A stretch of DNA of 5,001 nt from JALTID01 sp027004335 [NCBI: bacterium] (GTDB lineage: Bacteria; JALSQH01). The stretch lies in assembly GCA_027004335.1 (NCBI GenBank), contig JALTID010000034.1, positions 1 to 5,001 on the forward strand, given 5' to 3'. Below are positions 1-5,001 of this stretch, in pieces (the first letter of the stretch is position 1; each line of letters starts with the position of its first letter). The notes under the pieces were generated by a model, which was given only the letters and a program-made list of their open reading frames with translations, made no database searches and was not told where the DNA came from. Position numbers and translations under genes: made by a program.

Positions 1-2
1 GC

Positions 3-998
3 AATTTACCTGGAAAAATAGAGGAGGGTTTGAGGAACATCCCTGATCTATCAACACTGCCCTGTTCCAGTGTGAACGGTGTTCCATGTGGCAGTATAAG
101 ACTGGATTTCTCAGATTTTCAGCCACCGGAAGTTCCCTATGAGAGTTATATAACATATTTTGGTTTTGGTAAAAAAGTTGTGAAAACTTATAACCATGTA
201 ACTTCTTCAACAGAGAAACTGGTGAAGAGTTTCAGTAATGCTACAGATAGGGTTTCAGGGGCATGCAGTGATGCAGTGAATGATCTTTTTTCCTCCTGTG
301 AGAATGCCAACGGATTTATAAGAGAGATAAATGAGAAGGCTACTTTTGTAAAGGGAGAAGTCAGTACCTATCGTTCTAAAGCCGATCACTACTGTGGAGA
401 GATTAAAGGTAAGTTAGGGGGTATTAAAAGGGGAATTAACAATAACGATATACCTGATTTTAACGTTGATTCCATATTTTCCCTTATAAGGCGTAACAGA
501 AAAAAGGGATGCAGTGAGTTAAGGAGCAAATATTTTATGGTGAAGAGTAAGATAGATGCTCTTACAGGAGAAGCTGAGCAGTTAAAGGGAAAGCTTATTG
601 GTAGATGCAGGTCTTTGATAAATGATGTTACGCAACCATATCACTCTTTGAGAGATAGGTATGACAGGTTTACCCATAAAGTTGATTCACTTCTTTCAGA
701 GCAGTTTATCATTGATCCTGAGAATTACATAAGATTCCGCTATCAGCAGTATAGTGGTCGGTTCTGGAGCTGGGTTAATCAGCGGGAGGAAGATTTTAAA
801 GGTAGAGTGGTTGGTGAGATGGAGAAGAATATTCCTGAATTACCACAGCTCAGTATTCCTGACCCGAAAAGGTGTGATCCAGAGTTGTATTACATAGGCA
901 TCTATGCTGTGAGGCTTCATTCAACTGAGATCATTCCTGTAGATTTTTCATCTATAAGAGGAGTTATCAATGAGGCGAAGAGAGAGGGGCTTTATTAA
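3..998 (+). CDS. Uncharacterised Cys-containing, probably exported helical protein of a Tad pilus operon (5'-partial)
   Basis: I do not recognise a family. The frame is open to the left edge of the window. The first possible internal start is TTG at 30, with GAGGAGG at 21-27 only about 2 bases away, which is poor spacing compared with the other genes here. From that TTG the protein would be 322 residues with no signal peptide, so I favour a start upstream of the window. Numbering from the TTG, there are eight cysteines (12, 20, 79, 90, 122, 161, 193, 282), an even number that would suit disulfides outside the cytoplasm. The middle (about 45-220) is rich in Lys, Glu and Ser and looks mainly helical, perhaps coiled coil. 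Short proline motifs flank it: NIPDLSTLP near the start and NIPELPQLSIPDP at 267-279. The 3' end overlaps the next gene by 29 bases, which implies co-translation with a TadG-like gene. A pilus-associated secreted or periplasmic role is inferred from context only. Confidence 0.6.
   Translation, partial: NLPGKIEEGLRNIPDLSTLPCSSVNGVPCGSIRLDFSDFQPPEVPYESYITYFGFGKKVVKTYNHVTSSTEKLVKSFSNATDRVSGACSDAVNDLFSSCENANGFIREINEKATFVKGEVSTYRSKADHYCGEIKGKLGGIKRGINNNDIPDFNVDSIFSLIRRNRKKGCSELRSKYFMVKSKIDALTGEAEQLKGKLIGRCRSLINDVTQPYHSLRDRYDRFTHKVDSLLSEQFIIDPENYIRFRYQQYSGRFWSWVNQREEDFKGRVVGEMEKNIPELPQLSIPDPKRCDPELYYIGIYAVRLHSTEIIPVDFSSIRGVINEAKREGLY
957..963 (+). promoter_or_regulatory. Ribosome binding site for the TadG-like gene
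   Basis: AAGAGGAG lies inside the end of the preceding reading frame, 6 bases before the ATG at 970. It supports the ATG at 970 as the start, and so the 29-base overlap with the upstream gene. Confidence 0.6.
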
Positions 999-2124
999 TG
1001 TAGCCATTGCACTCCTGCTGTTTGCTGCAACCCTTGTTGGGGTGTGGGGAGTGGAGTACATAAAGAGAGTAAACGCAGAGAAGAAATTCAGACAGAATGT
1101 TGATCAACTCACTATAAGTGCTGCGTCTTTTCAGGCGATGACCATGAATGGAGTTACCGTTCTGAATGACGGAATAATTGCTGATGATACTACGGCAGCG
1201 GTTGTAGCAGCTGGATCGGTGATTGTTGGGATAGTTGCATTAATTGCAGGTGGTGCAGGTCTGGAAATAATTATAGATGGTTTAAGGGCCTCAAAGAAGA
1301 TTATAGATGTTGGTAATAAGATAGAGGAGCTCCAGAAACATTGGGCTTCTCTGGGTTCTATTTTTACATATCTGCCCTATCTAATGTTTTATACACGGAA
1401 GGCCAGGGAACTTAAAAATCAGAAAATGATTTTTCTGCCTCTTCCCTTCCTCCCTGATCTCTCCACTGGAAGTGGCAGGAGAAAAGTTACCTCTGAGTAT
1501 GATCTCAAGATTCATGTGAGCTGGTCCCTTGATAAGGCGGTAAAAGGAGTATTAAAGGAACTTCTCTATCTTGCAGATAAGAGAGTAAGAATGGCGGAGG
1601 AAAAGGAGGCTGGAAGATTTGATAAAAAGGTTGATACTATGGTGGGAAAACCTTTCTGTAAGGCAGGAAAGGTCCTTTTTGCAACCTCCAAACATCCCTA
1701 TAAAAAATGCAGAATCTGGACTTTGAAAATTGTTGGGAGTAAAAGTGGCTTTTATAAGTCAGTTCAGAATGCCTTTGACAATGGATGGAAGGGAGTGAAG
1801 AGGAGCATTTTGGCCAGTGTGGATTCCTGGGATTTCAGTGGGGATAGAGTCTTTGGAGTTAAGATACCTGTGCCGGCGGTAATCGCAGAGAATTTTTACC
1901 AGATTCAAAAGATAGGAACCCTGGCAATATGGGAGAATAAGGGTTTTACTCCTGTAAAATGGCTGGTTTCTAAAAGTGATACCCTGAATATTCCACTGGA
2001 GCTCCAGTTTGCAAGAGCGATGCCTTACAGCGATATTATTGAGGGGGGTGTACCTGTGGTTCCTGACTGGAAGGGAATATTTATTCCCCCTGATCTGTTA
2101 AATGCTCTGGGGGTTAAAAAATGA
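970..2124 (+). CDS. TadG-like envelope protein with a large unrecognised C-terminal region
   Basis: The 384-residue product starts with a basic leader (RRRERG, residues 2-7) followed directly by a hydrophobic segment at about 8-28. Residues 29-60 (VEYIKRVNAEKKFRQNVDQ, then Ala/Ser-rich) resemble the part of Tad/TadG-type proteins after the membrane anchor, where a 'QNAADAAALA'-like stretch is usual. A leader cut after Gly7 would leave Phe at +1 and Ala at +5, so the Glu5 of pilins is absent. This fits TadG-like proteins better than Flp. A second Gly/Ala/Ile-rich hydrophobic stretch lies at about 77-102. The rest, about 103-384, I do not recognise. It contains a proline-rich LPLPFLPDLSTGSGRR at 156-171, a lysine-rich helical part at 186-225, two cysteines (230, 247) that could pair, and a beta-looking C-terminus. 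The start is ATG 970 with AGGAG 6 bases upstream. The stop overlaps the next gene as ATGA. TadG-like assignment is moderate; a role as minor subunit or assembly factor is inferred. Confidence 0.6.
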   Translation: MRRRERGFINVAIALLLFAATLVGVWGVEYIKRVNAEKKFRQNVDQLTISAASFQAMTMNGVTVLNDGIIADDTTAAVVAAGSVIVGIVALIAGGAGLEIIIDGLRASKKIIDVGNKIEELQKHWASLGSIFTYLPYLMFYTRKARELKNQKMIFLPLPFLPDLSTGSGRRKVTSEYDLKIHVSWSLDKAVKGVLKELLYLADKRVRMAEEKEAGRFDKKVDTMVGKPFCKAGKVLFATSKHPYKKCRIWTLKIVGSKSGFYKSVQNAFDNGWKGVKRSILASVDSWDFSGDRVFGVKIPVPAVIAENFYQIQKIGTLAIWENKGFTPVKWLVSKSDTLNIPLELQFARAMPYSDIIEGGVPVVPDWKGIFIPPDLLNALGVKK

Positions 2125-2474
2125 AGAGAAGGAGTAATAGGGGGGATGTACTTATTATTGCCACACTGGGTATTTTTTTAATTGCCCTTTTGCTGTTGCT
2201 GTTTCAGAAGATTGTTATTTCCCAGCTCATTAAAAACGAAGCCATGAGTTACGCTGAGAAGGCTGCATATATAAAGTTCCTAAAGGGTAAAAATATCGCT
2301 TCAGGTAAAGTTTTTAAGGAGAATTATGGTGAGTTTGCCGGTAAGAAGATAAGTCTCACTGTTAAAGATAATTTCTGGGGGGTCAGATCAAAAGTTAGGG
2401 TAAAAATTCCCTACAAAAATAAGACTATTGTGGAAAGTTTCCATATTACAGCTCCGGGGAGGATTATAAAGTGA
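2121..2474 (+). CDS. TadE/TadF-like minor pseudopilin
   Basis: The 117-residue protein has a basic leader (KRRSNRG, residues 2-8), one strongly hydrophobic helix at about 10-28 rich in Leu and Ile, a polar helix at about 29-58, and a beta-rich C-terminus (KISLTVKDN, SKVRVKIPY, ESFHIT). This plan of leader Gly, N-terminal helix and short strands ending in a conserved-looking hydrophobic tail is that of TadE/TadF-like pseudopilins. These are inner-membrane proteins processed by the prepilin peptidase and needed for Flp pilus assembly. If cut after Gly8 the mature end is Asp-Val-Leu-Ile-Ile, lacking the Glu at +5 found in many TadE proteins. The start codon overlaps the stop of the TadG-like gene (ATGA) and the preceding GGGGG at 2109-2113 is only a weak ribosome site, so translation is probably coupled. 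The stop overlaps the next gene as GTGA. Family placement rests on architecture, not on a diagnostic motif. Confidence 0.6.
   Translation: MKRRSNRGDVLIIATLGIFLIALLLLLFQKIVISQLIKNEAMSYAEKAAYIKFLKGKNIASGKVFKENYGEFAGKKISLTVKDNFWGVRSKVRVKIPYKNKTIVESFHITAPGRIIK
2457..2462 (+). promoter_or_regulatory. Ribosome binding site for the GTG-started gene at 2471
   Basis: GGGAGG sits 8 bases before the GTG at 2471, inside the last codons of the pseudopilin gene. It decides the GTG start, which overlaps the upstream stop as GTGA. Confidence 0.65.
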
Positions 2475-3775
2475 GGAAACTTTTCTGGGTATACTTAACA
2501 GCAATTTTTGTTTTTTCCGCAACCCTGTGGCCCATACCGATAATTGACAGAGAATTATTTGATCCTGCAACATATTTCACTCAACAATTAGGAAAACGGT
2601 TTAAGAAAAGTGTATCAGAGTTTCTTGTAAATGGAATAAAGATTTCCTATTTAAAAGTTGATCATGTGGGTAAAGAAGATAGCGCGAGACTTTTTATGTT
2701 ATTAAAAGGATTAGAGTTAACAAATGGTTACATCAATGCTTATAAAAATTTTGAGGGAAAGAGATTACCTCCTCCTGTCCCTTTCTTTGATTTGCCATTC
2801 CTAGCTCCGGGAAGAAGAGGCGATCTATCCATTGATTATCTTTTATCAGAGACCGGAAATACAGACAGAAATGCTCTTGTTAGGCGTCTTGTTAGATATT
2901 ATGCAAAACAGAAGAGATCCCCCATAACACTTTTTGGGTTGCTTCATTTTGCGTATTGTATGAAGTGGATAGATAGTGATAATCTATTTAGTTTATTTAA
3001 AGCTACCAATCCTGTTATCGCTTTTGTCTACAAAAAATTCATTAAACCCCATTATAACGAGAAAAGGAGAGAAGAGGAGTGCTACTCAGATATTTTTGAA
3101 AAGTTAATTGAAGAATTAAAGCCCTCCCTTGGTATCTCTATAAATTCTCTTAAAAAGGTCCATGGTAGATGGACACTTACAGGTATTGTGATTCCAGAGT
3201 TGAAGCTTCAAAACTTCCTCCCTGTTATAACCCCAGGAAAGTATTATCTTCCTGCTACCATTCCTGAGGCAGATGGTTGTGGAGAAGTGCTGCCTGTGCT
3301 GGATGTGAAGAGTTTCAGGGGAAGGATAGTTAATAAAGAACTTCACGGAAGATTCACCCTTGGTGTCAGTGAAAATGAGGATGATGAATATCTTGTGAGA
3401 TGTGTGGGAGAACAGCTTGAAAATTCAGGGTGGTCTCTCTTTGATGTGGGACAGATTTTAGGTGGAATAAGAGATGTTCTTGGTTCTCTGGGCAGTAATA
3501 TCACCTCTACAACATCTGATAAAACTTTTGTGCCAGTGGTAAATCTGGCTCTCAATGAATCTGGTGCAGAGGAAGAGATTTCAGATGTGAGGGGAAAGAT
3601 TGATGGTATTCTGAACAAAATTTCAAATATAAACATTAACAAGAAAAATTTTAAATTCTACCTCCGAGGGGAGGATAATGCCATAGCTATAGTTACAGGT
3701 GGTTCTATGGAAGTGAGAATAAGTAAAAAGGTCAAAAAGAAATTTTCTACTCTGTTGATTATGGAGGTCAGGTAG
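2471..3775 (+). CDS. Uncharacterised exported protein of a Tad pilus operon
   Basis: I do not recognise a family for this 434-residue protein. The N-terminus (MRKLF, then a hydrophobic stretch to about residue 19) is a Sec signal peptide or an uncleaved anchor. No clean Ala-X-Ala site is visible, since the -3 residue before a cut after Ala17 is Phe. The next part, to about 215, is Lys/Arg-rich and mostly helical, broken by a proline-rich stretch PPPVPFFDLPFLAPGRR at 100-116. From about 220 it looks beta-rich, with a Gly-rich turn region near 325-343 and a lysine-rich end. Four cysteines (163, 204, 270, 311) could form two disulfides. The start is GTG with GGGAGG 8 bases upstream. The stop TAG is followed immediately, in the same frame, by the TTG of the next gene. 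Its position among pseudopilin and pilus assembly genes suggests a periplasmic or cell-surface accessory protein, for example a pilus-tip or assembly factor, but no motif proves this. Confidence 0.6.
   Translation: MRKLFWVYLTAIFVFSATLWPIPIIDRELFDPATYFTQQLGKRFKKSVSEFLVNGIKISYLKVDHVGKEDSARLFMLLKGLELTNGYINAYKNFEGKRLPPPVPFFDLPFLAPGRRGDLSIDYLLSETGNTDRNALVRRLVRYYAKQKRSPITLFGLLHFAYCMKWIDSDNLFSLFKATNPVIAFVYKKFIKPHYNEKRREEECYSDIFEKLIEELKPSLGISINSLKKVHGRWTLTGIVIPELKLQNFLPVITPGKYYLPATIPEADGCGEVLPVLDVKSFRGRIVNKELHGRFTLGVSENEDDEYLVRCVGEQLENSGWSLFDVGQILGGIRDVLGSLGSNITSTTSDKTFVPVVNLALNESGAEEEISDVRGKIDGILNKISNININKKNFKFYLRGEDNAIAIVTGGSMEVRISKKVKKKFSTLLIMEVR
3763..3767 (+). promoter_or_regulatory. Ribosome binding site supporting the TTG start at 3776
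   Basis: GGAGG lies within the last codons of the upstream gene, 8 bases before TTG 3776. It is the main evidence that the short prepilin-like frame is translated from TTG as its own gene. Confidence 0.65.
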
Positions 3776-3931
3776 TTGAAGAGAGGTGACTCCGGCCAGG
3801 TAATGCTGGAGGAGATAATCATATTGATTTTAGTGGTAATTCCTCTGATTGTTCTGATAGCAGTTGTCATGAAAAAATTATCACTGCTCTATCAGATGGA
3901 AGATTTGCTTATGAAAGTCCCTGTTTTATAG
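3776..3931 (+). CDS. Small Flp-like prepilin or pseudopilin (51 residues, TTG start)
   Basis: The product begins MKRGDSGQVMLEEI, followed by a strongly hydrophobic helix (about residues 14-32) and a short amphipathic tail (MKKLSLLYQMEDLLMKVPVL). Cutting after Gly7 gives Gln at +1, Glu at +5 and Glu at +6. This matches the Gly|X4-Glu site of Flp-family prepilins and is close to the Gly|QSMLEY site of the Flp gene downstream, with Glu in place of Tyr at +6. The mature protein would be 44 residues. TTG is chosen because GGAGG lies 8 bases upstream and the codon directly before it is the stop of the preceding gene. The stop TAG is embedded in the ribosome site of cpaB (TAGGAGG), so it sits firmly in the operon. 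It could be a second minor Flp-like subunit, or a TadE/F-type pseudopilin reduced to its helix. The motif is clear; its exact role is inferred. Confidence 0.7.
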   Translation: MKRGDSGQVMLEEIIILILVVIPLIVLIAVVMKKLSLLYQMEDLLMKVPVL

Positions 3932-3935
3932 GAGG
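3931..3935 (+). promoter_or_regulatory. Ribosome binding site of cpaB
   Basis: GGAGG overlaps the stop codon of the small prepilin-like gene. It is 5 bases from ATG 3941. The in-frame GTGs at 3935 and 3938 overlap or nearly touch it, so ATG 3941 is the credible start. Confidence 0.7.
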
Positions 3936-3940
3936 TGGTG

Positions 3941-4654
3941 ATGAAGCTTAAGAAAAGAGAAAAGGTGATCATTTCCATATCAATTCTGGCGGGCTTACTT
4001 GCAGTGGTATTACTCTATGGAGAAATTTTATCCTATAAAAAGAAGCTTCAAAATGTTAAATATGAAGTGATTATAGTTGCTAAAAAAGATCTTTTACCTG
4101 GATCCACGATAAATAAAGAGAATCTTATCTACAGTAAAATTCCTGAAAGATATTTCTCCAGCAATTTTATAAAACGGGGGGATGAGAATTTCATAGTTGG
4201 AGCCATTGTAAAAAGGGATATAAAGCCATACAAGCCCATTTCTTCCTGTCAGATAATACCCTTTGGAGGAAAGGATTACTATATTTCAAAATTGCCTTCT
4301 GATGTTACTCCCCTTACCCTCTCTCTTGATCCCGAGAGCCAGATTGGAGGTATGGTAAAGAGAAGTGGTAAGGTGGATATCTATCTCTTTTCACCATTAA
4401 ACAATGGTCAGTTAGTCCCACTGGTTGGAGGTATAAAAGTTGTCTGGATAGAGAAAAGTGGAGGCAGAGTAAATGTAACTGTGGCTCTTAAGGGGAAGGA
4501 GCTTTATAAAGTGATGATTGCCAGAAACAAGGGTGTCTTATGGATAATACCTTCCCGGGGAAAATTGCCTTCAAAGCCCATTGCATGGGATCAACTTATG
4601 GGAGTTAAAAAGAGAAAGAAGTTACCAGGGGTGCAGATATTAAGAGGACAATAA
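3941..4654 (+). CDS. cpaB: Flp pilus assembly protein CpaB/RcpC (SAF domain)
   Basis: The 237-residue protein has a basic N-terminus, a membrane anchor at about 9-27 and a short linker. An SAF domain follows at about 42-105, with the family pattern VIIVAKKDLLPGSTINKENL, then IPERYF, then an 'IVGAIVKRDIKPYKPI' segment. The C-terminal part (about 124-205) matches the RcpC region after SAF, including LTLSLDPESQIGGMVKRSG and the VDIYLF strand. CpaB/RcpC is an inner-membrane-anchored periplasmic component of Tad pilus machines that works with the CpaC secretin. It is somewhat shorter than many family members, which run to roughly 250-300 residues, and the usual 'GMRA' signature after SAF is not obvious. 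The tail is very basic (KKRKK at 223-227). The gene lies directly before flp and cpaC, as expected for this system. ATG 3941 is chosen over GTG 3935/3938 by ribosome-site spacing. Assignment to the family is strong. Confidence 0.88.
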   Translation: MKLKKREKVIISISILAGLLAVVLLYGEILSYKKKLQNVKYEVIIVAKKDLLPGSTINKENLIYSKIPERYFSSNFIKRGDENFIVGAIVKRDIKPYKPISSCQIIPFGGKDYYISKLPSDVTPLTLSLDPESQIGGMVKRSGKVDIYLFSPLNNGQLVPLVGGIKVVWIEKSGGRVNVTVALKGKELYKVMIARNKGVLWIIPSRGKLPSKPIAWDQLMGVKKRKKLPGVQILRGQ

Positions 4655-4659
4655 ACATA

Positions 4660-4664
4660 GGAGG
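4660..4664 (+). promoter_or_regulatory. Strong ribosome binding site of flp
   Basis: TAGGAGGTG contains GGAGG at 4660-4664, 6 bases before ATG 4671, in the 16-base gap after cpaB. It is the longest match to the anti-Shine-Dalgarno sequence in the window, fitting high pilin output. Confidence 0.65.
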
Positions 4665-4670
4665 TGTGTT

Positions 4671-4865
4671 ATGTTACAGAAGATCAATGAAAAACTAAAG
4701 AATTCCAGAGGCCAGAGCATGCTGGAGTATATTCTCATAGTTGTTTTTGTAGTTGTGATGGGGCTTGCCGTATGGAAGGCTTTTGGGCAAAAAATTAAGG
4801 ATCTTGTGTCCAACTCCACGTCAGCTATTTCTACCCAGACTGATGATATTTTTCAGAGTAAGTAA
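4671..4865 (+). CDS. flp: Flp-family type IVc major pilin
   Basis: The 64-residue prepilin has a polar leader of 14 residues ending in Gly, then QSMLEYILIV. Cleavage after Gly14 gives Gln at +1, Glu at +5 and Tyr at +6, the hallmark Gly|X4-Glu-Tyr site of Flp pilins cut by TadV/CpaA-type peptidases. A hydrophobic helix (about 18-38) with Val/Ile/Leu and small residues follows, then a short polar Ser/Thr/Asp tail (about 44-64). The mature pilin would be 50 residues, the usual size for Flp. It would polymerise into the fibre through the helix, with the tail exposed. There are no cysteines. The start is ATG with a strong GGAGG 6 bases upstream. It sits between cpaB and cpaC, whereas in many Tad operons flp comes first. 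A hairpin follows its stop and may favour pilin over downstream expression. Confidence 0.93.
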   Translation: MLQKINEKLKNSRGQSMLEYILIVVFVVVMGLAVWKAFGQKIKDLVSNSTSAISTQTDDIFQSK

Positions 4866-4866
4866 G

Positions 4867-4887
4867 CCATAGTTGTTGAAACTCTGG
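4867..4887 (+). promoter_or_regulatory. Imperfect hairpin between flp and cpaC
   Basis: CCATAGTT (4867-4874) pairs with AACTCTGG (4880-4887) with one mismatch (T4870/C4884) around a 5-base loop GTTGA. It begins one base after the flp stop. No T-run follows, so it is not a standard intrinsic terminator. The 3' arm holds the first two bases of GGATGG (4886-4891), the best available ribosome site for cpaC. Possible roles are protection of the flp message or damping of secretin translation. Structure seen; function inferred. Confidence 0.4.
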
Positions 4888-4897
4888 ATGGTGAAAG

Positions 4898-5001
4898 ATG
4901 AGGAGAGTTTTCAGCTTAATATTAGTAACTTGGATGTGTGCTGTTTCTCTCTTTTCTCTCTCCACCCTCACCATTACTGTGGGCCAAACAAGGAGGATAA
5001 G
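4898..5001 (+). CDS. cpaC: CpaC/RcpA-like Tad secretin, N-terminal fragment (3'-partial)
   Basis: Only 34 codons are inside the window. They encode MRRVFSLILVTWMCAVSLFS, a typical Sec signal peptide with a basic start and hydrophobic core, followed by LTITVGQTRRI. CpaC/RcpA secretins begin their mature part with a strand of the form 'l-x-V-G-x-x-r-v-l/i' in the pilus-formation N-terminal domain, so this short match together with the position after cpaB and flp makes the outer-membrane secretin the best call. The ATG at 4898 is the first start after an in-frame TGA at 4892-4894. The ribosome site is weak (GGATGG at 4886-4891) and partly inside a hairpin. The fragment is too short for the secretin core to be seen, so another exported protein is possible. 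Confidence 0.7.
   Translation, partial: MRRVFSLILVTWMCAVSLFSLSTLTITVGQTRRI

Noticed and set aside
1-21. A possible end of an upstream gene in frame 1 (AIYLEK then TAG at 19-21).
   Set aside because: Only six codons are visible. The competing frame of the 3-998 gene is open to the edge and its upstream codons resemble a later part of the same protein, so I favour that reading without excluding this one.
2388-2573. Minus-strand open frame of 61 codons.
   Set aside because: It lies antisense across two well-supported, overlapping genes and shows no export signal, motif or ribosome site of note.
3116-3870. Three minus-strand open frames (3116-3346, 3343-3642, 3658-3870).
   Set aside because: All are antisense to the 434-residue gene and the small prepilin gene. 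Their compositions look like frame shadows and no recognisable domain appears.
3935-3940. GTG 3935 or GTG 3938 as the start of cpaB.
   Set aside because: The first overlaps the GGAGG ribosome site and the second is 2 bases from it. ATG 3941 has workable spacing and gives a normal basic N-terminus.
4867-4887. The hairpin after flp as an intrinsic terminator.
   Set aside because: The stem is short and imperfect and is followed by ATGGTGAAAG, not a T-run. The next pilus gene starts 10 bases later.
4888-4893. ATG 4888 or GTG 4891 as the start of the gene after flp.
   Set aside because: That frame gives a polar sequence (VKDEESFQLNIS) with no signal peptide. ATG 4898 gives a clear signal peptide and a secretin-like start.
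1-5001. CRISPR arrays, tRNA or rRNA genes, insertion sequences and attachment sites.
   Set aside because: Nearly every base lies in well-supported coding frames. I saw no spaced direct repeats, transposase motifs or RNA-gene landmarks.

Overview
This window is a tightly packed, all-plus-strand piece of a Tad/Flp-type (type IVc) pilus locus. The anchor genes are a CpaB/RcpC-like SAF-domain protein (3941-4654), a canonical Flp major pilin (4671-4865) and the first 34 codons of what looks like the CpaC/RcpA secretin (4898 to window end). Upstream of these are four poorly characterised genes for envelope or exported proteins (3-998, 970-2124, 2121-2474, 2471-3775). At 3776-3931 there is also a 51-residue prepilin-like gene with a TTG start, easily missed because of its size and start codon.

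Layout: (i) 3-998 is a cysteine-containing, lysine-rich helical protein whose reading frame is open to the left edge, so it is probably 5'-truncated. (ii) 970-2124 has a TadG-like N-terminus joined to about 320 residues I do not recognise. (iii) 2121-2474 is a TadE/TadF-like minor pseudopilin. (iv) 2471-3775 is a 434-residue exported protein of unknown family. (v) 3776-3931 is a short protein with an Flp-type cleavage motif and Glu at +5. (vi) Then come cpaB, flp and the start of cpaC. Neighbouring genes overlap by 29, 4 and 4 bases or abut with no gap. The largest gap is 32 bases, so no stretch of 300 bases lacks a gene. I see no internal promoter and no intrinsic terminator. The window reads as the interior of one operon with strong translational coupling.

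How the parts would work together: in known Tad systems Flp prepilins are cut by a TadV/CpaA-type peptidase at Gly|X4-Glu, assembled by inner-membrane TadA/B/C, and leave through the CpaC secretin, with CpaB as periplasmic partner. TadE/F/G-like pseudopilins are minor subunits or assembly factors. The two large unknown proteins and the TadG-like protein would be accessory subunits, tip factors or periplasmic assembly proteins. This is inference from position and export signals. The peptidase, ATPase and platform genes are not in the window.

Organism: a bacterium, probably with an outer membrane because a secretin follows. Base composition is AT-rich (about 40% G+C by eye). Arginine is mostly AGA/AGG, isoleucine ATA is frequent and the proteins are rich in Lys, Glu and Ile. 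This pattern is common in thermophiles and deep-branching or deltaproteobacteria-like lineages, but it does not identify a taxon.
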